This document shows, one piece after another, positions 28,481 through 36,942 of a stretch of DNA of 64,000 nucleotides (positions are counted from its first letter, which is position 1; the number at the start of each line of letters is the position of its first letter). The DNA lies in NCBI RefSeq assembly GCF_000280925.3, contig NZ_CP012109.1, positions 1,612,001 through 1,676,000 of the forward strand, given 5' to 3'. The notes beneath the pieces are model-generated. The model saw nothing but the letters and a program-made list of their open reading frames with translations, was not told the origin of the DNA and did no database searches. The translations under genes were made by a program, and so were the position numbers. This stretch comes from Myxococcus hansupus. Lineage in GTDB: Bacteria; Myxococcota; Myxococcia; Myxococcales; Myxococcaceae.

Positions 28481-29056
28481 ATGGACGCATTGGATGTCTT
28501 GAATCAGGAGCATCGCCACATCCAGCGGGTGTTGCAGGTCCTGGAGCGGGCCGTGGCGAAGGGCCGGGAGGGGGAGTTCGTCTCGGCGTCACTCTTCGTC
28601 CGCGCCGCCAACTTCTTCCTCACCTTCGTCGACGGCAGCCACCACGCGAAGGAGATGGTGCTCTTCCAGACCATGGTGGCCCACCGGCTGCCCTTGGCGC
28701 CGGGGCTGCTCGCGCAGGTCTCCGGTGAGCACGGTACGGGCAGTGAGCACGCCGTGGCGCTGCTGTGCGCGGCCGAGTCGATGCTCCGCGGCGGTGAGAC
28801 GGACCCCACGCGGATGCTTGGCGCGGCGGACGACTGGCTGCGGCTGTACCGAGGGCATACGACGGTGGAGGAGGCGCAGGTGTTTCCGCTGGCGCGGCGG
28901 CTGTTGCCCTCGGGAATCCTGGACCGGATGCGGACGCGCTTCGCCCGGATCGAGGCGTCGCACGGCTCACTGGCCGAGGCCGCGGAGGCCCTGGAGCGCG
29001 CCTTCCTGCCCATCCCCCCCGGGCGCGCCTTCCGTGGGCCGGTGTGCTCGTTCTGA
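28481..29056 (+). CDS. Hemerythrin-like HHE domain protein
   Basis: A 191-residue all-helical protein. The metal ligands of a hemerythrin di-iron centre can be placed: His in NQEHRHI, HH in DGSHHAKE, His in SGEHGTGSEH, and RGHTTVEEAQVF near residue 125, which supplies His and Glu. Such proteins bind O2 or NO, or sense redox state. It starts 12 bases after the hemN stop and likely shares its transcript. A hairpin follows. Confidence 0.88.
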   Translation: MDALDVLNQEHRHIQRVLQVLERAVAKGREGEFVSASLFVRAANFFLTFVDGSHHAKEMVLFQTMVAHRLPLAPGLLAQVSGEHGTGSEHAVALLCAAESMLRGGETDPTRMLGAADDWLRLYRGHTTVEEAQVFPLARRLLPSGILDRMRTRFARIEASHGSLAEAAEALERAFLPIPPGRAFRGPVCSF

Positions 29057-29065
29057 AAACACGAC

Positions 29066-29095
29066 GGGCGCCGCGGAGCAGACTCCACGGCGCCC
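29066..29095. terminator. Bidirectional hairpin terminator
   Basis: GGGCGCCG-C-GGAG (29066-29078) pairs with CTCC-A-CGGCGCCC (29083-29095), giving a 12-bp stem with one mismatch and a 4-base loop. It sits between the convergent hemerythrin and DUF4476 genes. Confidence 0.7.
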
Positions 29096-29122
29096 GGGTG
29101 ATGTCAGACGGAGCAGCTCGGC

Positions 29123-29788
29123 TCAGCGCTGCGAGAGAATCTCTTCCAGCTTCTTCTTGTCGCTGGAGAAGGTGAAGTAGCTGTAGAGCTGGTGGCTGTT
29201 CTGCATGTCCAGGATGGCGGGCTTCAGCAGCCGGACCACGGCCAGCTTGTCCTGGCTGAACTGGAAGTGCCCGAGGAACTGACCCACCTGGGAGACCAGG
29301 AAGAAGTTGTTCTGGGTCGCCGAGTTGAGCACGCGCATCTTGTCCTCGGTGAAGCTGTGCCGGGAGATGGACTCGTTGATGCGGCGCAGCTCACCCTCCG
29401 AGATGGGGCGCATCACCGGCGGCGGGGGCGGCATCGGGACGGGCTGCGGCGGGGGCATGGGCGGCATGACGACGGCCAGCGGAGGCGCCGCGTTCACCAA
29501 CTGCTGCACCGAGTCCAGCAACTCCCGGGTCTTGCGGAACTTGTTGCGCTCCTCCCGGTTCATCCGCTGCTCGGCCTCCTGGAGCTGCTTCTCCAGCCGG
29601 CTCAGACGCTGCCGCAGCTCGTCGCGGTCCACGACCACCTGATTGCCGACGTGCTGGGGCGGGCGGTGCGGCTGCGGGTGCTGCTGACCCGGGGGCGGGC
29701 CGGGCGGCCGGCGCATGTCCGCCTGGGCGTGGGCGTTGAGGGCGGGAAGGGCGAAGAGGAGAGCCAGGGAGGTGATCAGGGCCTTCAT
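29123..29788 (-). CDS. DUF4476 domain secreted protein
   Basis: A 221-residue exported protein. A signal peptide (MKALITSLALLFALPALNA, cleavage after AHA) is followed by a Pro/His-rich linker, a coiled-coil-like stretch (RLSRLEKQLQEAEQRM), a second Pro/Met-rich linker, and a C-terminal DUF4476 domain with SRHSFTEDKMRVL and SQVGQFLGHFQFSQDK. DUF4476 recurs in several paralogues in myxobacteria. Its role is unknown. The ATG at 29788 has AAAGGA upstream; the open frame before it is not used. Confidence 0.85.
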   Translation of the reverse strand: MKALITSLALLFALPALNAHAQADMRRPPGPPPGQQHPQPHRPPQHVGNQVVVDRDELRQRLSRLEKQLQEAEQRMNREERNKFRKTRELLDSVQQLVNAAPPLAVVMPPMPPPQPVPMPPPPPVMRPISEGELRRINESISRHSFTEDKMRVLNSATQNNFFLVSQVGQFLGHFQFSQDKLAVVRLLKPAILDMQNSHQLYSYFTFSSDKKKLEEILSQR

Positions 29789-29982
29789 TGGGAGCGTCCT
29801 TTCGTGTTGCTCGAAACATCTGACGCGCCAGGGCCGGTGGCATTCAACCGGGTGCGGAAAGGCGTGCGGTCTGCCTTGGTGAAGCACGAAAATCCCCCTG
29901 GAACGGCGTTGGCCGTCCACGCGCGGCGGTGCGTATCCCATGACTCCGGGGGGCAGGGGGAGCCCCTATTTTCGCCTCGACG

Positions 29983-30591
29983 TCAAAGCGCCCCGACGTG
30001 CTTGGCGTACACCTCGCCTTCCGGCGACAGCTCGTAGATGAGGGGAAGTCCGGTGGGCAGTTCCAGCCCCACCACCTGCTCGCCCGTGAGTCCATCCAGC
30101 TTCATCACCAGGGCGCGGTTGGAGTTGCCGTGGGCGACGACGAGCACGTTCTTCCCCAGGCGCAGGTCCCCGAGGATGGCGCGGTCATAGAAGGACAGCA
30201 CCCGCTTCGCGGTCATCTCCAGGGATTCGCCGTGGGGCGGCGGCACGTCGTAGGAGCGGCGCCACACGTGAACCTGCGCGTCACCCCAACGCCGAGCGGC
30301 GTCCGCCTTGTTGAGCCCCTGGAGGTCGCCGTAGCTCCGCTCGTTGAGCGCGGCGTCCCGGATGACGGGGAGGGCTTGTTGGAGCTCCAGCAGGATGATG
30401 CCCAGCGTGTCGTACGCCCGAACGAGGGTGGAGGTGTACGCGACCTGGAACTGGATGTTCCGGAGACCTGCCGCGGCGCGCCTTGCTTCCTCGGCCCCCT
30501 GTGCGGTGAGGGGCACGTCGACGCTGCCGGTGAATCGGTTCTCTTGGTTCCAGAGCGACTGTCCATGACGGACGAGGACGAGGTGGGGCAT
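29983..30591 (-). CDS. gpmA: 2,3-bisphosphoglycerate-dependent phosphoglycerate mutase
   Basis: A 202-residue histidine phosphatase-fold enzyme that interconverts 3- and 2-phosphoglycerate. The phosphohistidine motif is LVRHGQSLWNQENRFTG at the N-terminus. NERSYGDLQGLNK and the second histidine in VVAHGNSNRALV complete the GpmA pattern. It is shorter than the 250-residue E. coli enzyme because the region before the second His is reduced, a known short form. The ATG at 30591 was chosen as the family start. Confidence 0.92.
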   Translation of the reverse strand: MPHLVLVRHGQSLWNQENRFTGSVDVPLTAQGAEEARRAAAGLRNIQFQVAYTSTLVRAYDTLGIILLELQQALPVIRDAALNERSYGDLQGLNKADAARRWGDAQVHVWRRSYDVPPPHGESLEMTAKRVLSFYDRAILGDLRLGKNVLVVAHGNSNRALVMKLDGLTGEQVVGLELPTGLPLIYELSPEGEVYAKHVGAL

Positions 30592-30703
30592 GGCGCTTAA
30601 GTAAGCCCATGGGGAACACCCCTGGAATGACCCGCGGGACCTAGGCGCGTGCCGTACGTCTACAACTCTGGTGCCGCCTGGAACCGGGCGTGCCCCCTTG
30701 GCG

Positions 30704-31081
30704 TTACGGTGCGTCGAGCGCGTCGAGTTGGACCTGGGCCAGCTCGCGGTAGAACGGAACCACCTCCACATCCAGCAGGGCCAGCAACGGCGCGCGTGCG
30801 GCTTCAAGATCGCCGCTTTCCTGAAGCTTGTTTGCTTCGATGAGCGCACGCGACAGGCGCCGCGAGCCCACGCGGATGCGCTTCGCAATCTCCTTGAGCA
30901 GCTCGGAGGCACTCGCGTCGTCATCGATCGCTTGGGAGACCTCCTGCTGCGCGATGGCCACTTCGGCGGCGGTGCCAATCAAGAGCGCGCGGATTTCATC
31001 TGTGAGGACGAGCGGTTCCCCCAGGTCGTGGATGCGGTGATTCAGTTCCCTGATTTCATTCCAAGTGCGGTGTTCCGGCAT
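30704..31081 (-). CDS. DUSAM-type (DUF2379-like) protein, possible partner of the upstream lipoprotein
   Basis: A 125-residue cytoplasmic, all-helical protein. It resembles the DUSAM family that is expanded in myxobacteria: TDEIRALLIGTAAEVAIAQQ, ASASELLKEIAKRIRVGSRR and EVVPFYRELAQVQLD. The function of DUSAM proteins is not established. The gene starts nine bases after the stop of a lipoprotein gene, so the two are co-transcribed. The order (small secreted lipoprotein, then small cytoplasmic protein) is that of toxin and immunity gene pairs, but nothing in the sequence proves this. Confidence 0.82.
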   Translation of the reverse strand: MPEHRTWNEIRELNHRIHDLGEPLVLTDEIRALLIGTAAEVAIAQQEVSQAIDDDASASELLKEIAKRIRVGSRRLSRALIEANKLQESGDLEAARAPLLALLDVEVVPFYRELAQVQLDALDAP

Positions 31082-31090
31082 CGGGAGTCC

Positions 31091-31513
31091 CTATCGCTTT
31101 CCCTGGCTGCACATTTCATAGGGCCACTGTCGTTGCCCCTCGCAGTTGCGAAAACACGCGTAGCAGTCGCCTTGCCAGCGTGGCTTCTTCGCGTCTCGGC
31201 AAAGCACGTACGTCTCTCGGCAGAGTTCCTTCCAGCCGTCGTCGTGGTCCTCTTCCTCTCGCTCGTTGGCTTTGTCTCGCGCACGTCGCGTTGCCGCCTC
31301 CAGGGTTGCCATGTGTGCGGCGGCCTCGCTCGCCGTGAGGCCACACTGGTCTGGCGCGCCAGGGTTGCGCTGGAGGCAGCAGGTGATGGTGTCCGTGCAG
31401 GTTGCCAGCGCGTAGGCGTCGCGATGGCTCGCGGTGCCGGTGGCGCTGCTGGAGCATGCCAGGGATGCGGCGGCGAGGATCCACAAGGGAGATGCGTTGT
31501 TCTTTCTTCGCAT
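31091..31513 (-). CDS. Small cysteine-rich lipoprotein, candidate effector
   Basis: A 140-residue lipoprotein: signal peptide with lipobox SLAC (Cys at residue 20). The mature part has two sections. The first is CTDTITCCLQ...QCGLTASEAA. The second is a C-terminal domain with CRETYVLC, GDCYACFRNCEGQ and EMC, joined by a charged helix (KANEREEEDHDDG). I do not recognise an enzyme motif. The ATG at 31513 gives a perfect lipoprotein signal. It is the first gene of a two-gene unit with the DUSAM protein. SitA-type lipoprotein toxins of myxobacteria have a similar layout. That link is inference only. Confidence 0.72.
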   Translation of the reverse strand: MRRKNNASPLWILAAASLACSSSATGTASHRDAYALATCTDTITCCLQRNPGAPDQCGLTASEAAAHMATLEAATRRARDKANEREEEDHDDGWKELCRETYVLCRDAKKPRWQGDCYACFRNCEGQRQWPYEMCSQGKR

Positions 31514-31802
31514 GACCTGTGGATAAACACGCCATGGCTCCGGGCGTATATCACCCCTGGGCGGTACACACCGCGCAGGCACCACGCGAGCAAGGCTCGA
31601 ACTCAACCCGTGAAATCGAGCGGATTCGGACGGCGGCACCGGATGCCTTCCCGGCGCGCATCCTGGGTGATCGTGGCGGGGTATGCATGCACCCTGGGCG
31701 AACGTTCCTGCCTCCACCGTCGAGGCACTCAGCGGCGTTCACACACCGCGACACTGGAGATGGCGCGTCCGCTCGCAGTAGACCGGGGCGTGGGAGGACA
31801 TC

Positions 31803-33071
31803 ATGGCTCGCAAAGCCGCCACACCTGTTGATTCCACGCCGCGCATCACCCTGGACCGTGCCCGAGCACACTGGCTGCGCACGCAGGGATTGGCAGCGCC
31901 TTTGAACGGCAGCCTGGAAGAGGTGGTCGCCGCCACCGGCTGGGTGCGGACGCTGGGGGGCGCGGACGTGTACCTCGCGGTGCGAGCCCGGGTGCCGGGG
32001 CTGCGGCGGGCGGACCTCGACGCCGCGGCCGACGCGAACCAGCTCCAGGTCATCCCCGCGGTGCGCGGCTGCATCTACATGGTGCCTCGCGCCGACGTGC
32101 CCCTGGTCCTGCGCGTGGCGGAGGAGGCGTACCGCAAGCGGGCGGAGCGCGAGCACGAGAAGGTGGGCCTGGAGCCGAAGGAGTTGGCGGACGTGGCCGA
32201 GGCGGCGCTGGCGACGCTGCGCAAGGGGCCGTTGACCACGGACGCGCTGCGCAAGGCGATGCCCGCAGGCGTGGTTCGCAGCCTGGGCGAGGCGGGCAAG
32301 AAGGTGGGCATCTCCTCGCCGCTGCCGCCCGCGCTGCGCCATCTCGAGTTCGAGGGCAAGGTGGAGCGCCGGATGGAAGGCGGACGGCTGGACACGGAGC
32401 GCTACCACTGGCGCGCGACGACCCGCAGTCCCTTCACCGGCGCCAAGGTGCCCGCGGCCACTGAGGAGCGCAACGCGCGGCTGGCGGCCATCTTCTTCCG
32501 CCAGTTCGGTCCGGCCTCGGTGGAGGACTTCGCGGCGTGGGCGGCCTTCTCGCAGCGCGACGCGAAGGCGGCGGTGGCGAAGGCCGGTCTGGTGCCCGTG
32601 GCGGTGGAGGATTACGCCGAGGTGACCTACGTGCCCGAGGACGTCCTGGCCACCTTGCGAGAGAAAGTGCCCCCGGCCACGTCCGTGTCGCTGCTGCCGG
32701 CGCATGACCTGTATGTGTCGTCGCACGGCGGTCCCGCGCGGGTGACGGACCCCGAGCACCACGCCCTCCAGGTGCCCTCCTGGGGCGCCTCCAAGGGCGG
32801 GCCCCTGGGCGAGGCCGCCCACATGTTCGTCCGTCCGGTGCTGGACGGCGAGAAGGTGGTGGGCCTGTGGGAGTTCGACCCGAAGGCGGACGACGTGGTG
32901 TTCCGCACCTTCGCGCCGCTCGCGCCCAAGCGGCGCAAGGCCGTGCAGGCCCTGGCCGAGGAGACGGCCGCGTTCCTGCGAGACGACATCGGCCATGCGC
33001 GCAGCTTCAGCCTGGACAACCTGGACTCGGTGCAGAGGCGCGCCGACTTCGTGAAGTCACTGTCGAAGTAG
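31803..33071 (+). CDS. Winged-helix HTH_42 / AlkZ-like protein
   Basis: A 422-residue protein of the HTH_42 family, which includes the DNA glycosylases AlkZ and YcaQ that release cross-linked bases. Family features are VRGCIYMVPRADVPLVL in the first winged-helix repeat, RLAAIFFRQFGPASVEDFAAW, LLPAHDLYVSSHGG and KVVGLWEFDP. The catalytic QxQ motif normally near the N-terminus (as in GLQAQ) is not seen. The equivalent segment reads TLGGADVY. So the protein may not be a glycosylase or may use other residues. ATG 31803 is the start. Confidence 0.82.
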   Translation: MARKAATPVDSTPRITLDRARAHWLRTQGLAAPLNGSLEEVVAATGWVRTLGGADVYLAVRARVPGLRRADLDAAADANQLQVIPAVRGCIYMVPRADVPLVLRVAEEAYRKRAEREHEKVGLEPKELADVAEAALATLRKGPLTTDALRKAMPAGVVRSLGEAGKKVGISSPLPPALRHLEFEGKVERRMEGGRLDTERYHWRATTRSPFTGAKVPAATEERNARLAAIFFRQFGPASVEDFAAWAAFSQRDAKAAVAKAGLVPVAVEDYAEVTYVPEDVLATLREKVPPATSVSLLPAHDLYVSSHGGPARVTDPEHHALQVPSWGASKGGPLGEAAHMFVRPVLDGEKVVGLWEFDPKADDVVFRTFAPLAPKRRKAVQALAEETAAFLRDDIGHARSFSLDNLDSVQRRADFVKSLSK

Positions 33072-33088
33072 CGCGCGCCCGCGCGGGC

Positions 33089-33565
33089 TCAGCCCTTGAA
33101 CATCTCCGTGAAGCGGCGCTGCATCTCCTCGGGAGACACGTCCTCGATGCGGGCGTTGAGGGCCCAGCGATGGCCGAACGGATCTCTCAGGTGCGCCGCG
33201 CGGTCGCCGTAGAACTCATCCTTGATGGGGCGCTCCAGGGTGGCGCCCGCGTCGATGGCGCGCTGGGCGGCCACGTCCACGTCGTCGACCCGGAGGTTGA
33301 GCGAACACGTCGTGCCCCCCTGACTCTGGGGGCCCGTGATGCCGTACTCCGGATATTCGTCCGCGAGCATCAGCGTCACGCCGCCCAGGGTCATCTCCGC
33401 GTGGCCCACGCGGCCGCTCGGCTCGGTCAGGCGGTACTTCTCCCGCGCGCCGAAGGCCCGCGTGTAGAAGTCGAGCGCCGCGGGGGCGTCTTTCACCACC
33501 AGCGCGAAGGCGAGCTGGGGGGTATCGGAGGGCTTCGTCTCGGAGGAGGGCGCTTTCTCGTTCAT
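33089..33565 (-). CDS. VOC family (glyoxalase/PhnB-like) protein
   Basis: A 158-residue vicinal-oxygen-chelate fold protein. It has the beta-alpha-beta-beta-beta repeats with DFYTRAFGAREKYRL, GHAEMTLGGVTLMLADE and LRDPFGHRWALN. It resembles the PhnB/YdcA branch, whose members are usually unassigned in substrate. It is convergent with the AlkZ-like gene. Confidence 0.86.
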   Translation of the reverse strand: MNEKAPSSETKPSDTPQLAFALVVKDAPAALDFYTRAFGAREKYRLTEPSGRVGHAEMTLGGVTLMLADEYPEYGITGPQSQGGTTCSLNLRVDDVDVAAQRAIDAGATLERPIKDEFYGDRAAHLRDPFGHRWALNARIEDVSPEEMQRRFTEMFKG

Positions 33566-33609
33566 GCGAGGAAGATGCCCTCCCCGGGCCCGGCCGGCTT
33601 GTACGAATT

Positions 33610-34071
33610 TTACCTGGGCGTCGCCTTGACCAGCCGGGACAGCTCCCGGTCCAGGGCGGCGGCGAACTGCTGCCGGTCCTGGGCCGAGTAGCCGTCCGGC
33701 CCGCCGGTCGTCACGCCGCTCTCCCGCAGCTCCTGCATGAAGTTCCGGACGGAGAGTCGCTCGGCGACGTTCTCCTCGGTGAAGACCTCACCGCGCGAGT
33801 CCAGGACCACCACGCCCTTGGGCACCAGCAGCGCGGCCAGGGGAATGTCCTGGGTGATGGCCAGGTCTCCGGGCTGGGCCTCCTTCGCGATGTGCCGGTC
33901 CGCCACGTCGAGCCCGGCTCCGACCTGCACCGTGGACACATAGGCCAGCCGGGGCAGGGAGAGCGCGTGGTTGGCCACGAAGACGGTGTGCACCTTCACG
34001 CGCTGGCCAGCACGCAGGAGGATGTCTCGGGCAGGGCCCGGGCAGGCATCGGCATCGACCCAGATTTTCAT
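33610..34071 (-). CDS. YaiI/YqxD family protein (DUF188, UPF0178)
   Basis: A 153-residue protein of the DUF188 family: WVDADACPGPARDILLRA at the N-terminus, VGAGLDVADRHIA, GDLAITQDIPLAA and the DSRGEVFTEENV segment. The Asp residues form a PIN/NYN-like acidic site, so a nuclease activity has been suggested for the family. The molecular role is not known. Confidence 0.9.
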   Translation of the reverse strand: MKIWVDADACPGPARDILLRAGQRVKVHTVFVANHALSLPRLAYVSTVQVGAGLDVADRHIAKEAQPGDLAITQDIPLAALLVPKGVVVLDSRGEVFTEENVAERLSVRNFMQELRESGVTTGGPDGYSAQDRQQFAAALDRELSRLVKATPR

Positions 34072-34131
34072 ACGGAGGCCACTATCTCAGGATTCGCGCC
34101 AGGGCTCACGGTGGAGTCCTCGGCGCGTGGC

Positions 34132-34944
34132 TCATCGTGGACTCACACCCTCCGTGATGAGCCCCATCGCGGCCTCCACGCGGGCGCGGTGGCTGCGGCC
34201 GGTGCGCACCGCCGTCCCTTCGGCGCCGAGGATGAGCAGGTACTCGCCCTGGGAGAGCGGCTCCAGTTCGCGCACGTGGTCCACGTTGACGAGCACCGAG
34301 CGATGGACGCGGACGAAGCGGCGCGGGTCCAGGCGCTCCTCCAGGCGCGTCAGCGTCTCCCGGAGGATGTGTTGCTCGCCGCCGGAGTGGACGCGCACGT
34401 AGTTGGCCTCCGACTCCGCGTGGGTGATGGTGGCGCAGTCGATGATGCGGATGCGGCCATCCACCTTCACGGGCAGCCGGCGCAGGGGGGCCTCCGCCAT
34501 CGCCAGGCCGGTGAGCATCGCCTCCTGCCGGGACACCGCTTCGCTCCGGCGCATCAGCCGGACCTGTTCGCGGGCGCGGGCGAGCGCGGCGCGGAAGCGC
34601 TCCCTGTCATAGGGCTTGAGCAGGAAGTCCAGCGCCTGGGCCTCGAAGGCCTGCAAGGCATAGCGCTGCCAGGCGGTGACGAAGACCACCACGGGCAAGG
34701 ACTCCGGGGGCAGGGTGCGCAGCACCTCGAAGCCATCCCCCGCGGGCATCTCGACATCCAGGAGGAGCACGTCCGGGTTTCGGGCGAGGACCTGCCGCAC
34801 GGTGTCCGCGCCATTCTCGGCCTCGGCCACCAGCTCCACGTTCGGCTCGGCGGCCAGCAGCGTGCGCAGGCGCTGCCGGGCCAGGGGCTCGTCATCCGCC
34901 ACCAGGACCTTCAGCGGGAGCGGGCTCTGGGGTTCGGTGCTCAC
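34132..34944 (-). CDS. LytTR response regulator
   Basis: A 270-residue two-component response regulator. The receiver domain spans about residues 10-125, with the acidic pocket DDEPLARQRL, the phospho-acceptor Asp in LLLDVEMP, and Lys in DFLLKPYD. The C-terminal LytTR DNA-binding domain contains ESEANYVRVH, RFVRVHRSVLVNVDHV and RTGRSHRARV. Start GTG 34944 gives the N-terminus STEPQSPLPLKVLVADDEP. The sensor kinase gene lies 73 bases upstream on the same strand. Confidence 0.9.
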   Translation of the reverse strand: MSTEPQSPLPLKVLVADDEPLARQRLRTLLAAEPNVELVAEAENGADTVRQVLARNPDVLLLDVEMPAGDGFEVLRTLPPESLPVVVFVTAWQRYALQAFEAQALDFLLKPYDRERFRAALARAREQVRLMRRSEAVSRQEAMLTGLAMAEAPLRRLPVKVDGRIRIIDCATITHAESEANYVRVHSGGEQHILRETLTRLEERLDPRRFVRVHRSVLVNVDHVRELEPLSQGEYLLILGAEGTAVRTGRSHRARVEAAMGLITEGVSPR

Positions 34945-35017
34945 GGTGGGGTCTCGCTCGGAGGCAGGTCGTCCCCCCGCGGGCCGCCGACGGTGACGGG
35001 GCCGGAAGAAGATCGGC

Positions 35018-36136
35018 TCATGCTGCCTCGCTGCTCGTGGCGCGGACCCACGGCACGCGCAGCTCGGCCACGGCGCCACGCGGCGTCGCGGGCTTCAACT
35101 CCAGCGCGGCGTGGGGCCCGTAGAGCGTGGCCAGCCGGGCGCGCAGGTTGGACAGTCCCACGCCGCCTCCTCGAGCGGGGCCCTTGTGGGGAGGCCCCAC
35201 GCCATTGTCCCGCACATGCACGTGCAGCGCGTCGCCCTCGCGCCCGGCGGAGATTTCAATCCGCCCAGGCTCCGCGCGCGGTGCGAGGCCATGCCGGATG
35301 GCGTTCTCCACCAGGGGTTGGAGCGCGAGGAACGGAACCCGCGCGTCCATCACGTCCGGGGCCAGCTTCCAATCCACTTCCAGCCGGGAGCCAAAGCGCG
35401 TCCGCTCGATGTCCAGGTAGGGCGCCAGCGCCTCCAACTCCTCACGCAGCGTCACCTCCTGGCGCCCGTGGGAGTCCAGGCTGTGCCGCAAGAGGTCGCC
35501 CAGCCGCGCGAGCATTCGTTCGGCCGCGTCCGGGTCCGAATGCACCAGCGTCGCCACGGCGTTGAGCGCATTGAAGAGGAAATGCGGCCGGAGCTGGGAC
35601 GCGAGCGCCTGGAGCCGGGCCTCCGCGAGCTGTGTCTGGAGTTGGTCCGCGCGGCGCTGGCGGACCTGCGCGCGCCGCGCGAGCCCCAGGGCATGCGCTC
35701 CGGCCGTCAGCAGGATGTACGGCAGCAGGTTGTTGACCACGCTCTGCGCGAGAACCTCGCGAAGGTGCGGCAGCCGCTGATACCAGCCGATGAGGTCCTG
35801 GGTCAGGACGACGAAGGTGGCCCGCCCGAGCACGACCAGCAGCAGCGCGCCCACGTGATAGCGCAGGGGAGAAAGCAGCCGGGCGCGCGTCAGGGGGACC
35901 CGTTCGGCCAGCCGCAGGCACATCACGGTGATGGGCACCCACAGCAGCGAGCTGGCCAGGGACATGCGCCACAGCTCGCCCTGGGAGACCTCCGCCTCGC
36001 CAATGCGTTGCAGGAGCTGCACCTGGCTCACGGAGATGAAGGCGTCCGCCAGCCACCAGCCAGTGGCGCCCAGCCAGACGGCCCAGGAGGGGAGGGGCGG
36101 CACTTCACCCGGCCGCGTTGCGTCCTGCTCATGCAT
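35018..36136 (-). CDS. LytS/YehU-type sensor histidine kinase
   Basis: A 372-residue membrane histidine kinase. About four or five membrane helices fill the first 170 residues, with no extracellular domain. A His_kinase (PF06580-type) dimerisation segment follows with the phospho-accepting His in LRPHFLFNALNAV, and then an ATPase domain with NAIRHGLAP (N box) and DNGVG (G box). It is the natural partner of the LytTR regulator directly downstream. ATG 36136 gives a short soluble N-terminus before the first helix. Confidence 0.9.
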   Translation of the reverse strand: MHEQDATRPGEVPPLPSWAVWLGATGWWLADAFISVSQVQLLQRIGEAEVSQGELWRMSLASSLLWVPITVMCLRLAERVPLTRARLLSPLRYHVGALLLVVLGRATFVVLTQDLIGWYQRLPHLREVLAQSVVNNLLPYILLTAGAHALGLARRAQVRQRRADQLQTQLAEARLQALASQLRPHFLFNALNAVATLVHSDPDAAERMLARLGDLLRHSLDSHGRQEVTLREELEALAPYLDIERTRFGSRLEVDWKLAPDVMDARVPFLALQPLVENAIRHGLAPRAEPGRIEISAGREGDALHVHVRDNGVGPPHKGPARGGGVGLSNLRARLATLYGPHAALELKPATPRGAVAELRVPWVRATSSEAA

Positions 36137-36303
36137 GACGGCGGAGGGTAGCGGGAGCCGGGGACGGCTTGCACGCGAGCGGGGACGAACGGCGCCGGGG
36201 CGGGGACGAACCGTTCGCATTCCATGTCTTTTGAACGTCGGAATGCGCCGCGTCACGGGGCCGGCTTGCGAAAGGGCTCGCACGCGCATCTAGGATGGCA
36301 GAC

Positions 36304-36906
36304 ATGCCATCCCTGCTCCGGCGTGCGGTCCTTCCCTTCGTGCCCATCGCCCTGCTCACCACGGCTTGCGGTACCGACCCCACGGGGGAATGCCGGGGCA
36401 CTCACCTGGGGGCGCGTGTGAACTGGCCCATCGATACGGAGTACTCCCGGCTGGAGCGTCAGCTCTCCGACCGGCTGGGGATTCGAACCGTTCGGCTCCT
36501 CCTGTACTACGCCCCGAACGGGAGCGCGGGCCTGACCGATTTTGGCGCGAACGTGAGGCTGGTGGATAACGCCACCGTCTCCAACGGGCCCGTGACCGTC
36601 TTCCTGGACGACAATGGCCGAGGCCGACTGGTGCCCGAGTCGACTTCGCTGGTGGTGGATTGGGAAGGGCTGGTGGGGACCCGCCACGCCTCCGTGGGCA
36701 CGGGCTATCCCGAGGCGTCGGGCGTGCCGATGGCGGGTTCGGTGACGCTGGTCGAGGTGACCGACGATTTCGCCGCGGGCCACTATGTCTACCATTTCGC
36801 GGATGGCAGCGAACTGACGTGTACCTTCAACATCCCGACGCCCGAGCGGGCCGACGGCTGGTGGGATGGGGATGTCGAGTATGACGATGATGACGACGAT
36901 GATTGA
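36304..36906 (+). CDS. Lipoprotein with acidic Asp tail, unknown function
   Basis: About 200 residues. A type II signal peptide ends at TTAC (lipobox with Cys at 22 counted from this start). The mature protein is beta-rich, with NGPVTVFLDDNGRGRL, GSVTLVEVTDDFAAGHYVY and a cysteine pair (GECRG...LTCTF). It ends in a run of seven Asp after VEYD. I do not recognise the domain. The ATG at 36304 has AGGATGG upstream. ATG 36295 in frame is an alternative start. Confidence 0.75.
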   Translation: MPSLLRRAVLPFVPIALLTTACGTDPTGECRGTHLGARVNWPIDTEYSRLERQLSDRLGIRTVRLLLYYAPNGSAGLTDFGANVRLVDNATVSNGPVTVFLDDNGRGRLVPESTSLVVDWEGLVGTRHASVGTGYPEASGVPMAGSVTLVEVTDDFAAGHYVYHFADGSELTCTFNIPTPERADGWWDGDVEYDDDDDDD

Positions 36907-36942
36907 ATCCCGCGTCGGCCACGCCTCGTGTAGAACAGACGC

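Noticed and set aside
33072..33088. GC-rich palindrome between convergent AlkZ-like and VOC genes
   Set aside because: The palindrome has no loop and little specificity in such GC-rich DNA. Too weak to call a terminator.
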